Positions 24,829 to 33,583 of a stretch of DNA of 48,982 nucleotides are shown piece after piece. Position 1 is the first letter of the stretch. The number at the start of each line of letters is the position of its first letter. The stretch is from NCBI GenBank assembly GCA_964352715.1, contig CAYGSU010000026.1, positions 1 to 48,982 on the forward strand, read 5' to 3'. The translations under genes and the position numbers were made by a program. The notes below the pieces were generated by a model. The model made no database searches. It was given only the letters and a program-made list of their open reading frames with translations, and was not told the origin of the DNA. This stretch comes from JAVKBW01 sp964352715. GTDB taxonomy: Bacteria; Pseudomonadota; Alphaproteobacteria; UBA8366; Aestuariispiraceae.

Positions 24829-26256
24829 ATGCGATACGATACCATCATCAAGGGCGCGACAGTCGCCACTGCTGCGGACACGATCCGCTGCGATATCGGC
24901 ATCCGTGACGGGCGCATCGCCGTTCTGGCGGAAGACCTGCCGGCAACGGAGGCCGAAACCTGTATCGATGCGACCGGTTTGCTGGCGCTGCCCGGCGGGG
25001 TCGATGCGCATGTGCATCTGGCGGAAGACGGCTATGGCGGTCTGAAAATGGCTGACGGGTTCGAAACCGGCTCGGTTTCGGCGGCCTGCGGCGGCACCAC
25101 AACGATGATCCCTTTCGTGACCCAGAAACCCGGCGTCTCTCTGCGTCAGACCGTCGACGAGTATCATGAAAAGGCAAAGGACCAGTCGGTTATCGACTAC
25201 GCCTTTCACCTGATTATCAGCGACCCGACGGATCAGGTGCTGGGGCAGGACCTGCCGGCCCTGCTGGAAGACGGCTATACCTCGTTCAAGGTCTACATGA
25301 CGTATGAAGGCTACAAGGTCGATGACGGTCAGATGCTGTCGGTTCTTGCGGCGGCCCGGTCGTCCGGCGGGTTCGTCATGGTGCATGCGGAAAACGATCA
25401 CTGCATCCAGTGGCTGACGGCCGAGCTGGAACGGGCCGGCGACACCCATCCTTCCGCCTTCACCAAAGCGCACGGCCCGGTCGTCGAACGCGAAGCGACC
25501 CACCGCGCCATCAGTCTGGCGGAAATCGTCGATACGCCGGTCTATATCGTTCATGTCTCCGCCGCCGGCGCGATGGACCAGATCGCCTGGGCGCAGGGGC
25601 AGGGCCTGCCGGTCTATGCCGAAACCTGCCCGCAATACCTGTTCCTCAGTCATGACGACTTCGAAAAGGCCGGTTGGGACGCCACCAAATGCCTGTGTTC
25701 GCCGCCGCCCCGCGATGCCGGCAACCCCGATCAGCTATGGCGCGGCATCGCCAATGGAACGTTTCAGGTTGTGTCGTCAGACCATTGCCCGTACCGGGTC
25801 GAAGGCCCCGGCGGCAAGATCGAGGCGGCGAAGGGTGAGCTGCATTTCGACAAGGTCAGCCCCGGCGTGCCCGGCATCGAAACGCGGATGCCGCTGATGT
25901 ATTCCGAAGGGGTGGGGAAGGGGCGCATCGACCTCAACCGGTTCGTCGCCGTCACCGCCACGAACCCGGCGAAACTGTTCGGCCTGTATCCGCGCAAGGG
26001 CACCATCGCCGTCGGGTCCGATGCCGATATCGCATTGTGGGACCCGCAAAAGACCGTGACGATCACCAACGGCATGCAGCATTCCGGCGCTGACTACACG
26101 CCTTATGAAGGCCGCACCGTCACCGGCTATCCGGTCACCACGATGGTGCGTGGCGAAATTGTCTGGTCTGACGGTGCGCCGACCGGCAAAACCGGCGGCG
26201 GCCAGTTCCTTCGATGCGGAAAATCCGAGGCGGTGACGCGGTTCGGGAACGCCTGA
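24829..26256 (+). CDS. hydantoinase/dihydropyrimidinase
   Basis: A 475-residue cyclic amidohydrolase of the D-hydantoinase/dihydropyrimidinase type. Seen: the metal-binding GGVDAHVHL (about 57-65), the carboxylated-lysine region TSFKVYMTYEGY (about 151-162), VHAEND and VHVSAAGAM with the further metal histidines, and SSDHCPY with the catalytic Asp. It hydrolyses hydantoins or dihydropyrimidines to N-carbamoyl amino acids, the substrate of the upstream gene. It ends 4 bases from the convergent dehydrogenase gene. No dihydropyrimidine dehydrogenase gene is in view, so hydantoin scavenging is as likely as uracil/thymine degradation. Confidence 0.93.
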   Translation: MRYDTIIKGATVATAADTIRCDIGIRDGRIAVLAEDLPATEAETCIDATGLLALPGGVDAHVHLAEDGYGGLKMADGFETGSVSAACGGTTTMIPFVTQKPGVSLRQTVDEYHEKAKDQSVIDYAFHLIISDPTDQVLGQDLPALLEDGYTSFKVYMTYEGYKVDDGQMLSVLAAARSSGGFVMVHAENDHCIQWLTAELERAGDTHPSAFTKAHGPVVEREATHRAISLAEIVDTPVYIVHVSAAGAMDQIAWAQGQGLPVYAETCPQYLFLSHDDFEKAGWDATKCLCSPPPRDAGNPDQLWRGIANGTFQVVSSDHCPYRVEGPGGKIEAAKGELHFDKVSPGVPGIETRMPLMYSEGVGKGRIDLNRFVAVTATNPAKLFGLYPRKGTIAVGSDADIALWDPQKTVTITNGMQHSGADYTPYEGRTVTGYPVTTMVRGEIVWSDGAPTGKTGGGQFLRCGKSEAVTRFGNA

Positions 26257-26260
26257 CCCG

Positions 26261-28009
26261 TCAGGCTTTCATCCGTTCCGATTTCGGATCGTACATCGGG
26301 CGCAGGCTGGCTTCGGCCGGGAAGCGTTCGCAGGCGACTTCGATTTCGAACGACCCGCTGTTCACGAAATCGGGCGTTACGCCGTCCTCGCAATGGATGT
26401 AGCCGAGGCCGACCGCACCGCCCAGATGGTGACCGTAATTGCCGGATGTCAGATGGCCAATGATCTTGCCGTCCCGCAGCACCGGTTCGTTGTGATACAG
26501 CAGCGGTTCCGGATCGGTCATCTTGAACTGCACCAGACGCTTCGTCAGCTTGCCCTTGTCCTTCTGGCGCAGCATNNNNNNNNNNNNNNNNNNNNNNNNN
26601 NNNNNNNNNNNNNNNNNNNNNNNNNNNNNNNNNNNNNNNNNNNNNNNNNNNNNNNNNNNNNNNNNNNNNNNNNNNCGTTCCCAGCCGGCGGTTTCGCCGA
26701 AACAGGCGCCGAGAGCGGCGAGCTTTTCATGCAACGGTGAGGTTCGCACGCCGCGCGATGTCGCATACTGCCGGTACGGCCAGTGCATGTCGTATAACAG
26801 GCCCAGCGTTTCGGTAACCCGTTCGCGCAGATAGCGGATGTTGTTCTGGAACGGCATGTTGCGGCGGATATCCATATCCGCCAGATCCATCGGCGGGTGG
26901 CCGTTGACGATCCATTCCGCCAGCACCTTGCCGACGCCGCCGCTTGACTGGATGCCGATGGAATTGAAACCGGCGGCGACGAAGAAGTTCTTCAGCTCCG
27001 GCGCTTCGCCCATGTGATACCGGTCGTCAGACGTGAAGCTTTCCGGTCCGCAGAAGAATTTGCGGATGCCGGCTTCCTGCAGGATCGGCAGGCGTTCCAT
27101 CGCGCCTTCCAGAACCGGCATGAAATGGTCCATGTCGCCGGGCAACTCGTCGAAACTGAAATCGTCGGTGATGGCCGACATGTCCATCGGAATGGCGTTC
27201 GGCTCGAACGCGCCGAGCAGAATTTTTCCGGCATCTTCCTTGTAGTAGGCACAGCCGCCCTGATCGCGCAGCACCGGCAGGTTGCCCGGCAGGCCTTCAA
27301 TCGGGTCGGTCAGAACATAATAGTGCTCGCAGGCATGCAACGGCACCGAAACGCCGGCCATCAGGCCGACATCCCGCGCCCACAGCCCGGCGCAGTTGAC
27401 CACGAAATCGGCCTTGATATCGCCCTGGTCGGTGGACACGCCGGTGACCTTGCCGTTGGCCTTGTGAATATCCGTCACCTTGACGTTTTCGATGATGGTC
27501 GCACCGCCCATGCGCGCGCCCTTGGCCATCGCCATCGTCACGTCGATCGGGTTGGTCTGGCCGTCCTTCGGCAGGAAGACGCCGCCGACAAGATCGTCCG
27601 TGTTTGTCAGCGGGTGCATCGACTTGATGTCGGAAGGGGTCAGGACATCGACATCCAGACCGAAAACCTTAGCCATCGATGCGCCGCGCTTCAGTTCCTC
27701 GAAGCGTTCATCGTTTGTGGCGATGGCAAGACTGCCATTCTGCTTGAAACCTGTCGACTGCCCGGTTTCGGCTTCCAGCCCGGCGAACAGTTCGGCCGTG
27801 TATTGTGCGAGTTTCGTCAGATTCTGGGTGGCGCGGAGCTGGCCGACCAGGCCGGCGGCGTGCCAGGTCGTGCCGCAGGTCAGTTGCTTGCGTTCCAGCA
27901 GCACGACATCCGACCAGCCGAGTTTGGTCAGGTGATAGGCGAGGGAACATCCCATCGCGCCACCACCGATGATGACAACCTGTGTTTCACTTGGCAAAGC
28001 CGTGGCCAT
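26261..28009 (-). CDS. sarcosine/dimethylglycine dehydrogenase-like flavoprotein with GcvT tail, with assembly gap
   Basis: FAD-dependent N-demethylase family. The start is ATG 28009 with AAGGA upstream. Features: Rossmann motif VIIGGGAMGCSLAYHLTKLG, then CGTTWHAAGLVGQL, whose His is at the position that binds FAD covalently in dimethylglycine and sarcosine dehydrogenases, and a C-terminal GcvT barrel with GHLTSGNYGHHLGGAVGLGY. The family oxidises an N-methyl group and hands the one-carbon unit to tetrahydrofolate. A 100-N gap (26576-26675) falls between the linker and the GcvT part. The visible 582 codons fall well short of the family's usual 800 or more, so the gap hides roughly 200 residues. 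Which methylated amine is used is not determinable. Confidence 0.88.
   Translation of the reverse strand: MATALPSETQVVIIGGGAMGCSLAYHLTKLGWSDVVLLERKQLTCGTTWHAAGLVGQLRATQNLTKLAQYTAELFAGLEAETGQSTGFKQNGSLAIATNDERFEELKRGASMAKVFGLDVDVLTPSDIKSMHPLTNTDDLVGGVFLPKDGQTNPIDVTMAMAKGARMGGATIIENVKVTDIHKANGKVTGVSTDQGDIKADFVVNCAGLWARDVGLMAGVSVPLHACEHYYVLTDPIEGLPGNLPVLRDQGGCAYYKEDAGKILLGAFEPNAIPMDMSAITDDFSFDELPGDMDHFMPVLEGAMERLPILQEAGIRKFFCGPESFTSDDRYHMGEAPELKNFFVAAGFNSIGIQSSGGVGKVLAEWIVNGHPPMDLADMDIRRNMPFQNNIRYLRERVTETLGLLYDMHWPYRQYATSRGVRTSPLHEKLAALGACFGETAGWEXXXXXXXXXXXXXXXXXXXXXXXXXXXXXXXXXXMLRQKDKGKLTKRLVQFKMTDPEPLLYHNEPVLRDGKIIGHLTSGNYGHHLGGAVGLGYIHCEDGVTPDFVNSGSFEIEVACERFPAEASLRPMYDPKSERMKA
26576..26675. 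other. assembly gap (100 N) inside the dehydrogenase gene
   Basis: Exactly 100 N. Family length indicates that substantially more than 100 bases are missing. Confidence 0.99.
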
Positions 28010-28131
28010 AGAACAGTCCTTCCGCACAACAAATAAACTTTGACTACCCGAATAGCAGACAACAGGTCTGCCGCAAACCGAAGCGGCGGCCTGGAAGGAC
28101 GAATTCTTCTAAACTGGGTGTAAGAAAGACC

Positions 28132-29362
28132 TTATCCGACTGCGGGATAGACCAGCGCGGTCAGATCGCTCAGCTTAGCGCCGGGTTTATCAAGTGCAAA
28201 AACCGTCTCTTCAATTCGGTCGGCCCGCTCTTTTCCGAGGACCGGATGGGTGAAGGCCCGGAATTTGTCGATCAGACCGGCCCTGTCGACCACAGCGAGC
28301 GGGTGTTCCCCCGGTGCGCGGGCGATACCTGAATCGAGCCGTCTGCCATCCTTGGTGATGACGACGGTGCGGCCCAGCCGGTCGGCCGGGAAATTGGCAT
28401 TGCAGTGGTCGCATTCGGAAACGGTGGTAACAGAGACAAGCCGCGCAATCTCCGGATCGTTGAAGGTTTCACCGGACACGGCTTTCGGGCCGACCTCGCC
28501 GAATACCAGGGCGGCGGCGACCGGGTAGCTGATGCTGTACTGTGCCTTGCCGGTCGTCTTCGGCATATCCAGCGCAAGCCGGGTCGCGTTATGGAACGAG
28601 CTTATTTCGATGGCGGCGACATCGTCGGCCGTGATGCCGTGCTCGGCGCGCAGATCCAGCGCGGCCTTTATCGGCGCATGCGCCCAGCGGCAAATCGGAT
28701 ACAGCTTGATATTCTGGTTGAGCGTCAGCCATGTCTGCCCAAGGTCGGCCCAGTAGGGGGCGGCGTCTTCCTGCTCGACGGTTATCGCCGGCGCGCCTTC
28801 AAACCCGGCAAGCGCCAGTTCAGCGGCGGTGACGCCGACCATCGACCCCCAGCCGGAACCGTCATGCAGCATTGTCGGGTTGTCGATTTCNNNNNNNNNN
28901 NNNNNNNNNNNNNNNNNNNNNNNNNNNNNNNNNNNNNNNNNNNNNNNNNNNNNNNNNNNNNNNNNNNNNNNNNNNNNNNNNNNNNNNNNNACGCTCGGCG
29001 AAGGCGAACAGGCCCGGCAGCAATCCGCAGCCGGCATGGCCCTTGGCGAGGCTGAACCCGTCATGCGCATCCAGACTGTCGATCTGCGTCGCGCCGGCAT
29101 AGGCCGCGCCGCCGCCGCTGGCGGTTCGCCCGTCGAACATGATGCGGGCGCGGTCGCCATCGCTTCCGGCATTGAACTGGCGAACAGCGATTTCCTTGCC
29201 GATCCGGGCGGCAGGAATCGCATCCGCCGCCGCGCCGACGGCCAGAAGGTCCAGGATCAGATCCTGCACCCGGGCGATTACATCGCCGGGAATATCGTCG
29301 AACTGTGCGTTCAGGGTGAAGTTGGTGAATTCTACTGTACCGGCAGATGAATCCAGAGGCAT
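28132..29362 (-). CDS. MmgE/PrpD-family protein, split by an assembly gap
   Basis: The N-terminal part (29362 to 28991) contains DLLAVGAAADAIPAARIGKE and GGGAAYAGATQIDSLDAHDG, with the DAHDGFSLAKGHAGCGLLPG motif typical of MmgE/PrpD. The C-terminal part (28890 to 28132) contains SGWGSMVGVTAAELALAGFEG and YPICRWAHAPIKAALDL. The family includes 2-methylcitrate dehydratase and relatives acting on hydroxy-tricarboxylates or aconitate-like acids. The parts are in different frames relative to the 100-N placeholder, so the gap length is wrong or an indel exists. ATG 29362 has GGAG 6 bases upstream; ATG 29374 is the alternative. No prpB/prpC are nearby, so methylcitrate-cycle membership is not supported. 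Probably co-transcribed with the dehydrogenase gene downstream. Confidence 0.82.
28891..28990. other. assembly gap (100 N) inside the MmgE/PrpD gene
   Basis: Exactly 100 N. The coding frames on the two sides do not agree at this spacing. Confidence 0.99.
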
Positions 29363-29676
29363 GGAGCTCTCCATAAAACTGCATGAACGTCCATAATCAA
29401 CGCCCGCATAATCTTCTGGCCCAGCGTATCTTATAGACCGTCAGAAAACGACTTAAATTACTGTGTCATGTGTCATTTTATGTGCAGCCGAAATGGTCTG
29501 TCTGGTTTGTTTTCAACAGTGCAGAAGCTTCAAGACACACCGGAAAGCATGTCATAATTTTGATGCGTGTTGACAATTCAAACGCAATGTCAATTGACCG
29601 TATGGCGCGCGCCGTAGGACAATCGTTCAATTAGGGCAGTTTCATTCTTTCGGAAAGTTTTGAATGGAGAGTTGCG
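29363..29676. other. divergent intergenic region between MmgE/PrpD and VPxPA-tailed protein genes
   Basis: A 314-base AT-rich spacer without an ORF. It contains an inverted repeat (29570-29593, listed separately) and a TGTGTCATGTGTCATTT tandem near 29461-29477. No confident -35/-10 pair was recognised. Confidence 0.6.
29570..29593. promoter_or_regulatory. inverted repeat TTGACA...TGTCAA upstream of the VPxPA-tailed protein
   Basis: TTGACA (29570-29575) and TGTCAA (29588-29593) form a palindrome with a 12-base centre, about 85 bases before the gene at 29677. The left arm equals a consensus -35 box, but no good -10 follows at 17 bases. It could be a regulator site. Confidence 0.35.
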
Positions 29677-30369
29677 ATGATTTTTGGAAATAAGTTGAAG
29701 ACTCTGGCGTCGGTCGCCTCTGTCGCCGCCGGGTGCATGGCATTCGTTGGATATTCGCACGCGGCCATTGTAACGGAAAACCTGTTCTTCAATTACATTA
29801 ACGGGCCTGAAGAACTGGCCGGAGAGCGGGTCCATGTCGGTCATATGAGCTACGACGATGCGGCATTCGATTTATTTGAATTTTCGGAAGGTACCGATAC
29901 GACTATTTTTGCGGCTCCCGGTGAAACCTATGATTCAGAAACCGGCAACCCGCTGGAAAGTCTGACGCTGAGTGTCCGTCTCTTTGGCGCCGATTTCGAT
30001 GATCCGAGCAATCCTGAATTCACGCATCTTCAGGATATCGATTTTCCAGAGTTTCCGCGGCTTGAGTTTGAAACAGTGTTTTCCGTGGACCCGGAAACCG
30101 AAGAGTCGATCATATCGTTTGTGCCAGTTTTCCTGGACTACATTGTGGAATTTGGCGGACCGAACGGTGCTGGAGACCTGCTTGCCGCAACAGGGATCGG
30201 GTTTGGATTTGCCACGGTCAGTCCTCTTGTTGAAGTTTCCTCCTTCGATGCGGATGTCGAATTTTCGACATCGGTGGTGCCTGTGCCCGCGCCTTTTGCG
30301 CTGTTGCTGACGGTCATCGGCGGCTTCGGTGCGCTGGCATTCCGTCGCAGTCGAATAGGTCTGGCGTAA
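29677..30369 (+). CDS. exported protein with VPxPA-type C-terminal sorting signal
   Basis: A 230-residue protein with an N-terminal signal peptide (about 1-30, ending YSHAA), an acidic beta-rich central region (31-200, rich in Asp, Glu, Phe) and a C-terminal tripartite tail: VPVPAPF, a hydrophobic helix (ALLLTVIGGFGALAF) and RRSR. That tail is the VPxPA variant of PEP-CTERM signals, recognised by exosortases in Gram-negative bacteria. The mature function is unknown; such proteins are commonly secreted or surface-associated, often with extracellular polysaccharide. No exosortase gene is in the window. GGAG precedes the ATG, and a strong hairpin follows. Confidence 0.85.
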   Translation: MIFGNKLKTLASVASVAAGCMAFVGYSHAAIVTENLFFNYINGPEELAGERVHVGHMSYDDAAFDLFEFSEGTDTTIFAAPGETYDSETGNPLESLTLSVRLFGADFDDPSNPEFTHLQDIDFPEFPRLEFETVFSVDPETEESIISFVPVFLDYIVEFGGPNGAGDLLAATGIGFGFATVSPLVEVSSFDADVEFSTSVVPVPAPFALLLTVIGGFGALAFRRSRIGLA

Positions 30370-30384
30370 GTACCGGTTTTCTGT

Positions 30385-30420
30385 AAAAGCTGATCGGATG
30401 GAGTGTTCCGATCAGCTTTT
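30385..30420 (+). terminator. perfect 14-bp hairpin overlapping the start of the next gene
   Basis: AAAAGCTGATCGGA (30385-30398) pairs perfectly with TCCGATCAGCTTTT (30407-30420) around an 8-base loop. The A-stem/T-stem form is that of an intrinsic terminator for the gene ending at 30369. The ATG of the hydrolase gene (30398) begins at the last base of the left arm, so the hairpin also covers its initiation region. Confidence 0.8.
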
Positions 30421-31192
30421 CACAACAAGTGATGGCGTGCGGATTCGATACCGCGTTAACGGTGCGGTACAGAATCCGATCGTCTATCTTTGCGGTCTGG
30501 GTGACAATCTGACCACCTGGCAAAGTCAGGTCGATGCGTTTTCACCAACCAACATGGTCATCACGCTGGATAACCGCGGGTCGGGTGAAAGCGAGACGCC
30601 CGAGGGGCCTTACACAATCGCGCGCATGGCCGATGATGTTCATGAGCTGGTTGAATGCCTGGGCTGCGGGCCGGTCACCGCCATTGGCGTTTCGATGGGT
30701 GGGGCGATCTGCCAGGAATGGGCGCTTCGGTATCCTCAGGATATCGACCGGATGGTTTTGTGCAGCACCTGGGCCGCGCCGGATGTTTATCTCGATGCGC
30801 TCTTCACTCACTGGCAATCCCTGGCCGGGGCCGGCAATCGCCGGGCCCTGATCGAAAGCCTGCTTCTGTTCTGTTGGTCACCTGACTATCTGTCGGCGCA
30901 TCCCGAAGTCATTCAACCCTTTATCGAAGAAGAATCCCTGAATCCGCCGGGCGTTGTGGCGGCAGCCGAAGCCTGCCGGGCGCACGACACGATAGACCGC
31001 ATCGCCACGATTGCGCAGGAGACGCTGGTGCTGATCGGCGCGCAGGATATCCTGATACGGCCTGACCTGTCGCACGCGATGGCCGATCAAATGGCCCGTG
31101 TCAGGGTCAAGACAATGCCGACCGGCCACATGCCGTATTGGGAACAACCGGCCGAGTTCGCGGCGATTGTACGCGATTTCATCGACAGCTGA
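30398..31192 (+). CDS. alpha/beta hydrolase
   Basis: A 264-residue alpha/beta-hydrolase-fold protein. Seen: oxyanion region YLCGLGDNLTTWQ, DNRGSGES, nucleophile elbow GVSMGGAICQEWALRYP (Ser about residue 99), an Asp in IGAQDILIRPD and the catalytic His in MPTGHMPYWEQP. It resembles the 3-oxoadipate enol-lactonase/haloperoxidase-like group, but no pathway neighbours support such an assignment. Its only suitable start, ATG 30398, lies in the stem of the preceding hairpin and lacks a clear Shine-Dalgarno sequence. Convergent with the GS-like gene at 31208. Confidence 0.87.
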   Translation: MECSDQLFTTSDGVRIRYRVNGAVQNPIVYLCGLGDNLTTWQSQVDAFSPTNMVITLDNRGSGESETPEGPYTIARMADDVHELVECLGCGPVTAIGVSMGGAICQEWALRYPQDIDRMVLCSTWAAPDVYLDALFTHWQSLAGAGNRRALIESLLLFCWSPDYLSAHPEVIQPFIEEESLNPPGVVAAAEACRAHDTIDRIATIAQETLVLIGAQDILIRPDLSHAMADQMARVRVKTMPTGHMPYWEQPAEFAAIVRDFIDS

Positions 31193-31207
31193 CGCCTGGC
31201 AACCGCA

Positions 31208-32545
31208 TCAGGCCATGTCGAGATAGCGGCGGCGTTCCAGGTCGGTAACCGTGGTGTTGAAGGCCAGCAGTTCCTCGCGGGCAATCGACAGCAGGTTATC
31301 GACAAACCGGTCGCCCAGGATGGACCGCAGACGTGTTGACTTGTCGGCGACCTCGACGGCTTCGGTCAGGGTCAACGGTACAATCTCTACATCGTCGCCG
31401 TGATAGGCATTGCCGGTCCGGCCTTCCGGCAGGGTCAGCTTTTCCTCAATGCCGCTCAGACCTGCTCCCAGCATGACGGCGAAGGCCGTATACGGGTTGA
31501 GGTCGGCCCCGCCGACCCGGTGTTCCCACCGGCAGGCGGCATCGGTTTCGTTGATGAAGCGGAAGCCGCAGGTCCGGTTATCAACGCCCCAGGTCGCCGC
31601 CATGCCGGCGAAGCTGTCACGTTCGAACCGCTTGTAGGAATTCACCCAGGGGGCAAGGACAAGCGTCATGTCGCGGAAGGACCGCAATACCCCCGCACCG
31701 TATTGTTCGCCGATCTCGCTCATGCTGTTCGGCCGCGCGGCATCATGGAACACAGGGACGCCGGTCTTTATATCGACAAGGCTCTGATGCACATGCCCGG
31801 AATTGCCGGAAATGCCTTCCTTCACCTTGGCCATGAAGGTGGCCATGTATCCTTCTTCTACAGCCACCTGTTTGGTGACCATCTTGAACAGGGCGGCCGT
31901 ATCGGCCATCGAAAGACCGTCCTTTTTACGCAGGGTCACTTCCAGCTGGCCTTCTCCCCATTCAGGGATGCAGGCTTCGATTTCCTCGGGGAAGTATTCG
32001 CGCAATCGGCGCACGATCGGTTCATGATACGCGCCTTCGGTAATCGCATAGCAATGCTTGTCGTCGGCAAACAGGCTCAGTTCATCGCGCCATCCGCCGC
32101 GCCGGATTTTCTCGGCCGGTGTTGGCAGGATCATGAATTCCATCTCGATGGCGAAGACGTCCTTGTATCCCATTTCAGCGGCTTTCGCCTGTTTTGACCG
32201 CAGGGTCGTGCGCGGGCACATGCCACAATCGGATCCGTCAGGCCAGCTCCAGTCCAGAAAGACGAAGGCGGTTTTCGGCTCCCAGGGCGCAAGCCGCATG
32301 GTCGACAGGTCCGGTGTACCGAGAACATCGGGTATGCCGGATTCAAGAATACCGGAAACCGGTGTGTCGACGGTGCCGGTGTTGACCACGAACCAGGCAA
32401 ATCGATACCCGGTTTTCATCGATTTCATGAAGTAGGAGACAGGCAGCCGTTTGCCGCGCAACGCGCCGAACTGGTCGGGACCGGCAACGATAACGGTTTC
32501 TATCTCGTGTGCTTCTAGAAACACCTTTGTTTCTTTTTCATCCAT
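31208..32545 (-). CDS. glutamine-synthetase-family ligase, PuuA-like
   Basis: A 445-residue gamma-glutamyl-amine ligase candidate. Seen: metal-site FAIEMEFMIL, EWGEGQLEVTLR, GNSGHVHQSL (substrate loop with both His), VNSYKRFERDSFAGMAATWG and VDNRTCGFRF with the two conserved Arg. Length and motif spacing fit the GlnA3/PuuA-type branch that glutamylates polyamines or monoamines rather than housekeeping GlnA, and the adenylylation Tyr motif is not evident. The gene starts 15 bases after the GntR regulator stop on the same strand, so regulator and ligase form a unit. Nearby amine genes are a Baeyer-Villiger monooxygenase and the polyamine transporter. Confidence 0.86.
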   Translation of the reverse strand: MDEKETKVFLEAHEIETVIVAGPDQFGALRGKRLPVSYFMKSMKTGYRFAWFVVNTGTVDTPVSGILESGIPDVLGTPDLSTMRLAPWEPKTAFVFLDWSWPDGSDCGMCPRTTLRSKQAKAAEMGYKDVFAIEMEFMILPTPAEKIRRGGWRDELSLFADDKHCYAITEGAYHEPIVRRLREYFPEEIEACIPEWGEGQLEVTLRKKDGLSMADTAALFKMVTKQVAVEEGYMATFMAKVKEGISGNSGHVHQSLVDIKTGVPVFHDAARPNSMSEIGEQYGAGVLRSFRDMTLVLAPWVNSYKRFERDSFAGMAATWGVDNRTCGFRFINETDAACRWEHRVGGADLNPYTAFAVMLGAGLSGIEEKLTLPEGRTGNAYHGDDVEIVPLTLTEAVEVADKSTRLRSILGDRFVDNLLSIAREELLAFNTTVTDLERRRYLDMA

Positions 32546-32560
32546 GGTGCGTGCCTTTTC

Positions 32561-33370
32561 TCAGAGTTCGGGCATTGGTTCGACAGTCAGATCGCGGATC
32601 ATGTTCATACGATCGCCTGCCAGCAGATTTACGACGTGTCGGTAGGAAGCGATGGTGTGGTCGGCCGTCACCCGGTCCAGTTCGTTGTAGTCCGACCGCC
32701 GGATCGCATCGATCATCCGGTCGTGCGACGTTACCAGATGCCGCATATCCTCCTTGCCGGGATCGCCATCGTTGAAGAACGAAAAGTATGCCAGCCGAAA
32801 GAAGTGGCCCAGCATGTGAGTGTGGATGCTGCGCAGCATCGAATTGTTCGATGCCTTGTACATCAGCGTGTGAAAGCGGAAGTCCCGGTAGAAAATCGAT
32901 ACATGGTCGTTCTGCTCTATCAGTGCGTCCGCCCCGTCGAAAGCGCCGACAATCTGGCACTTCTGTTCCTCCGACATGCTTTCCAGGCTGAGGCGGGCGG
33001 CCAGACGGTCTGTCTGCAGCCGAACTTCATAGAGATCGCGCACTTCCGTCAGTTCGACCGGCGCGACGCGAATTTCGCGGCTCGGACTGAAAACAACCAG
33101 TCTCTCTGCAGACAGGCGCAACAGCGCTTCGCGGATCGGCGTTCGCCCGAAACCGGTCTGGTCCATCAGTTCCTTTTCGTTGATCATGCTGCCCGGCGCC
33201 AGCCGCCATTTGGCGATCATCGCCCTGATTGTCGGGTAGGCGAGGCTGCTTTGAGTCTGTTTGATGCGTCCTGCGCCATCCAACAACAGCAGCGCTTCAG
33301 TCAGGGCGGCGTCGCGGTCAAGGCCACCCAGGTCGAGTCTGTCGGCAAGCAGAGGCGAAGGCGATGACAT
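32561..33370 (-). CDS. GntR-family regulator with FCD domain
   Basis: A 269-residue regulator. Winged helix about 45-105 (MINEKELMDQTGFGRTPIREAL); all-helical FCD domain about 115-250 with metal/ligand residues in DFRFHTLMY and the His pair region LVTSHDRMIDAIRR. A 40-residue N-terminal extension precedes the HTH. It is upstream of and co-directional with the PuuA-like ligase and divergent from the Baeyer-Villiger monooxygenase gene. AGTATAT repeats in the 213-base spacer are candidate binding sites. Likely a ligand-released repressor of both sides; the effector is unknown. Confidence 0.9.
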   Translation of the reverse strand: MSSPSPLLADRLDLGGLDRDAALTEALLLLDGAGRIKQTQSSLAYPTIRAMIAKWRLAPGSMINEKELMDQTGFGRTPIREALLRLSAERLVVFSPSREIRVAPVELTEVRDLYEVRLQTDRLAARLSLESMSEEQKCQIVGAFDGADALIEQNDHVSIFYRDFRFHTLMYKASNNSMLRSIHTHMLGHFFRLAYFSFFNDGDPGKEDMRHLVTSHDRMIDAIRRSDYNELDRVTADHTIASYRHVVNLLAGDRMNMIRDLTVEPMPEL

Positions 33371-33424
33371 GGTTTCCTACCTGTAACAGTTTTTTCTAAT
33401 GCGTTGAAGCATATACGTGTTTTC

Positions 33425-33442
33425 AGTATATTTAGAGTATAT
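33425..33442 (+). promoter_or_regulatory. candidate operator, AGTATAT tandem
   Basis: AGTATAT at 33425-33431 and again at 33436-33442, 11 bases apart, in the spacer between the GntR and monooxygenase genes. A related copy in reverse orientation lies at 33504-33522. Confidence 0.5.
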
Positions 33443-33503
33443 CATGCTCGCCGACAATAGAAGATGACCGTGTTCTCCTATTGACCGATAGCATCATTTC
33501 TTT

Positions 33504-33522
33504 AATATATCAAAAATATACT
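33504..33522 (-). promoter_or_regulatory. candidate operator, second copy
   Basis: The minus strand reads AGTATATTTTTGATATATT, similar to the copy at 33425-33443 over its first nine bases and its ATAT end. Position is about 60 bases before the monooxygenase start. Confidence 0.4.
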
Positions 33523-33583
33523 CGAACGCCAATGGCGGCAGCCGCAGCTTCTCAAACTGCCGATCAAGATAAGGATTCAGACC

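Noticed and set aside
28132..29362. Methylcitrate cycle prpD
   Set aside because: Only the family motif supports it; no prpB, prpC or acnD neighbours.
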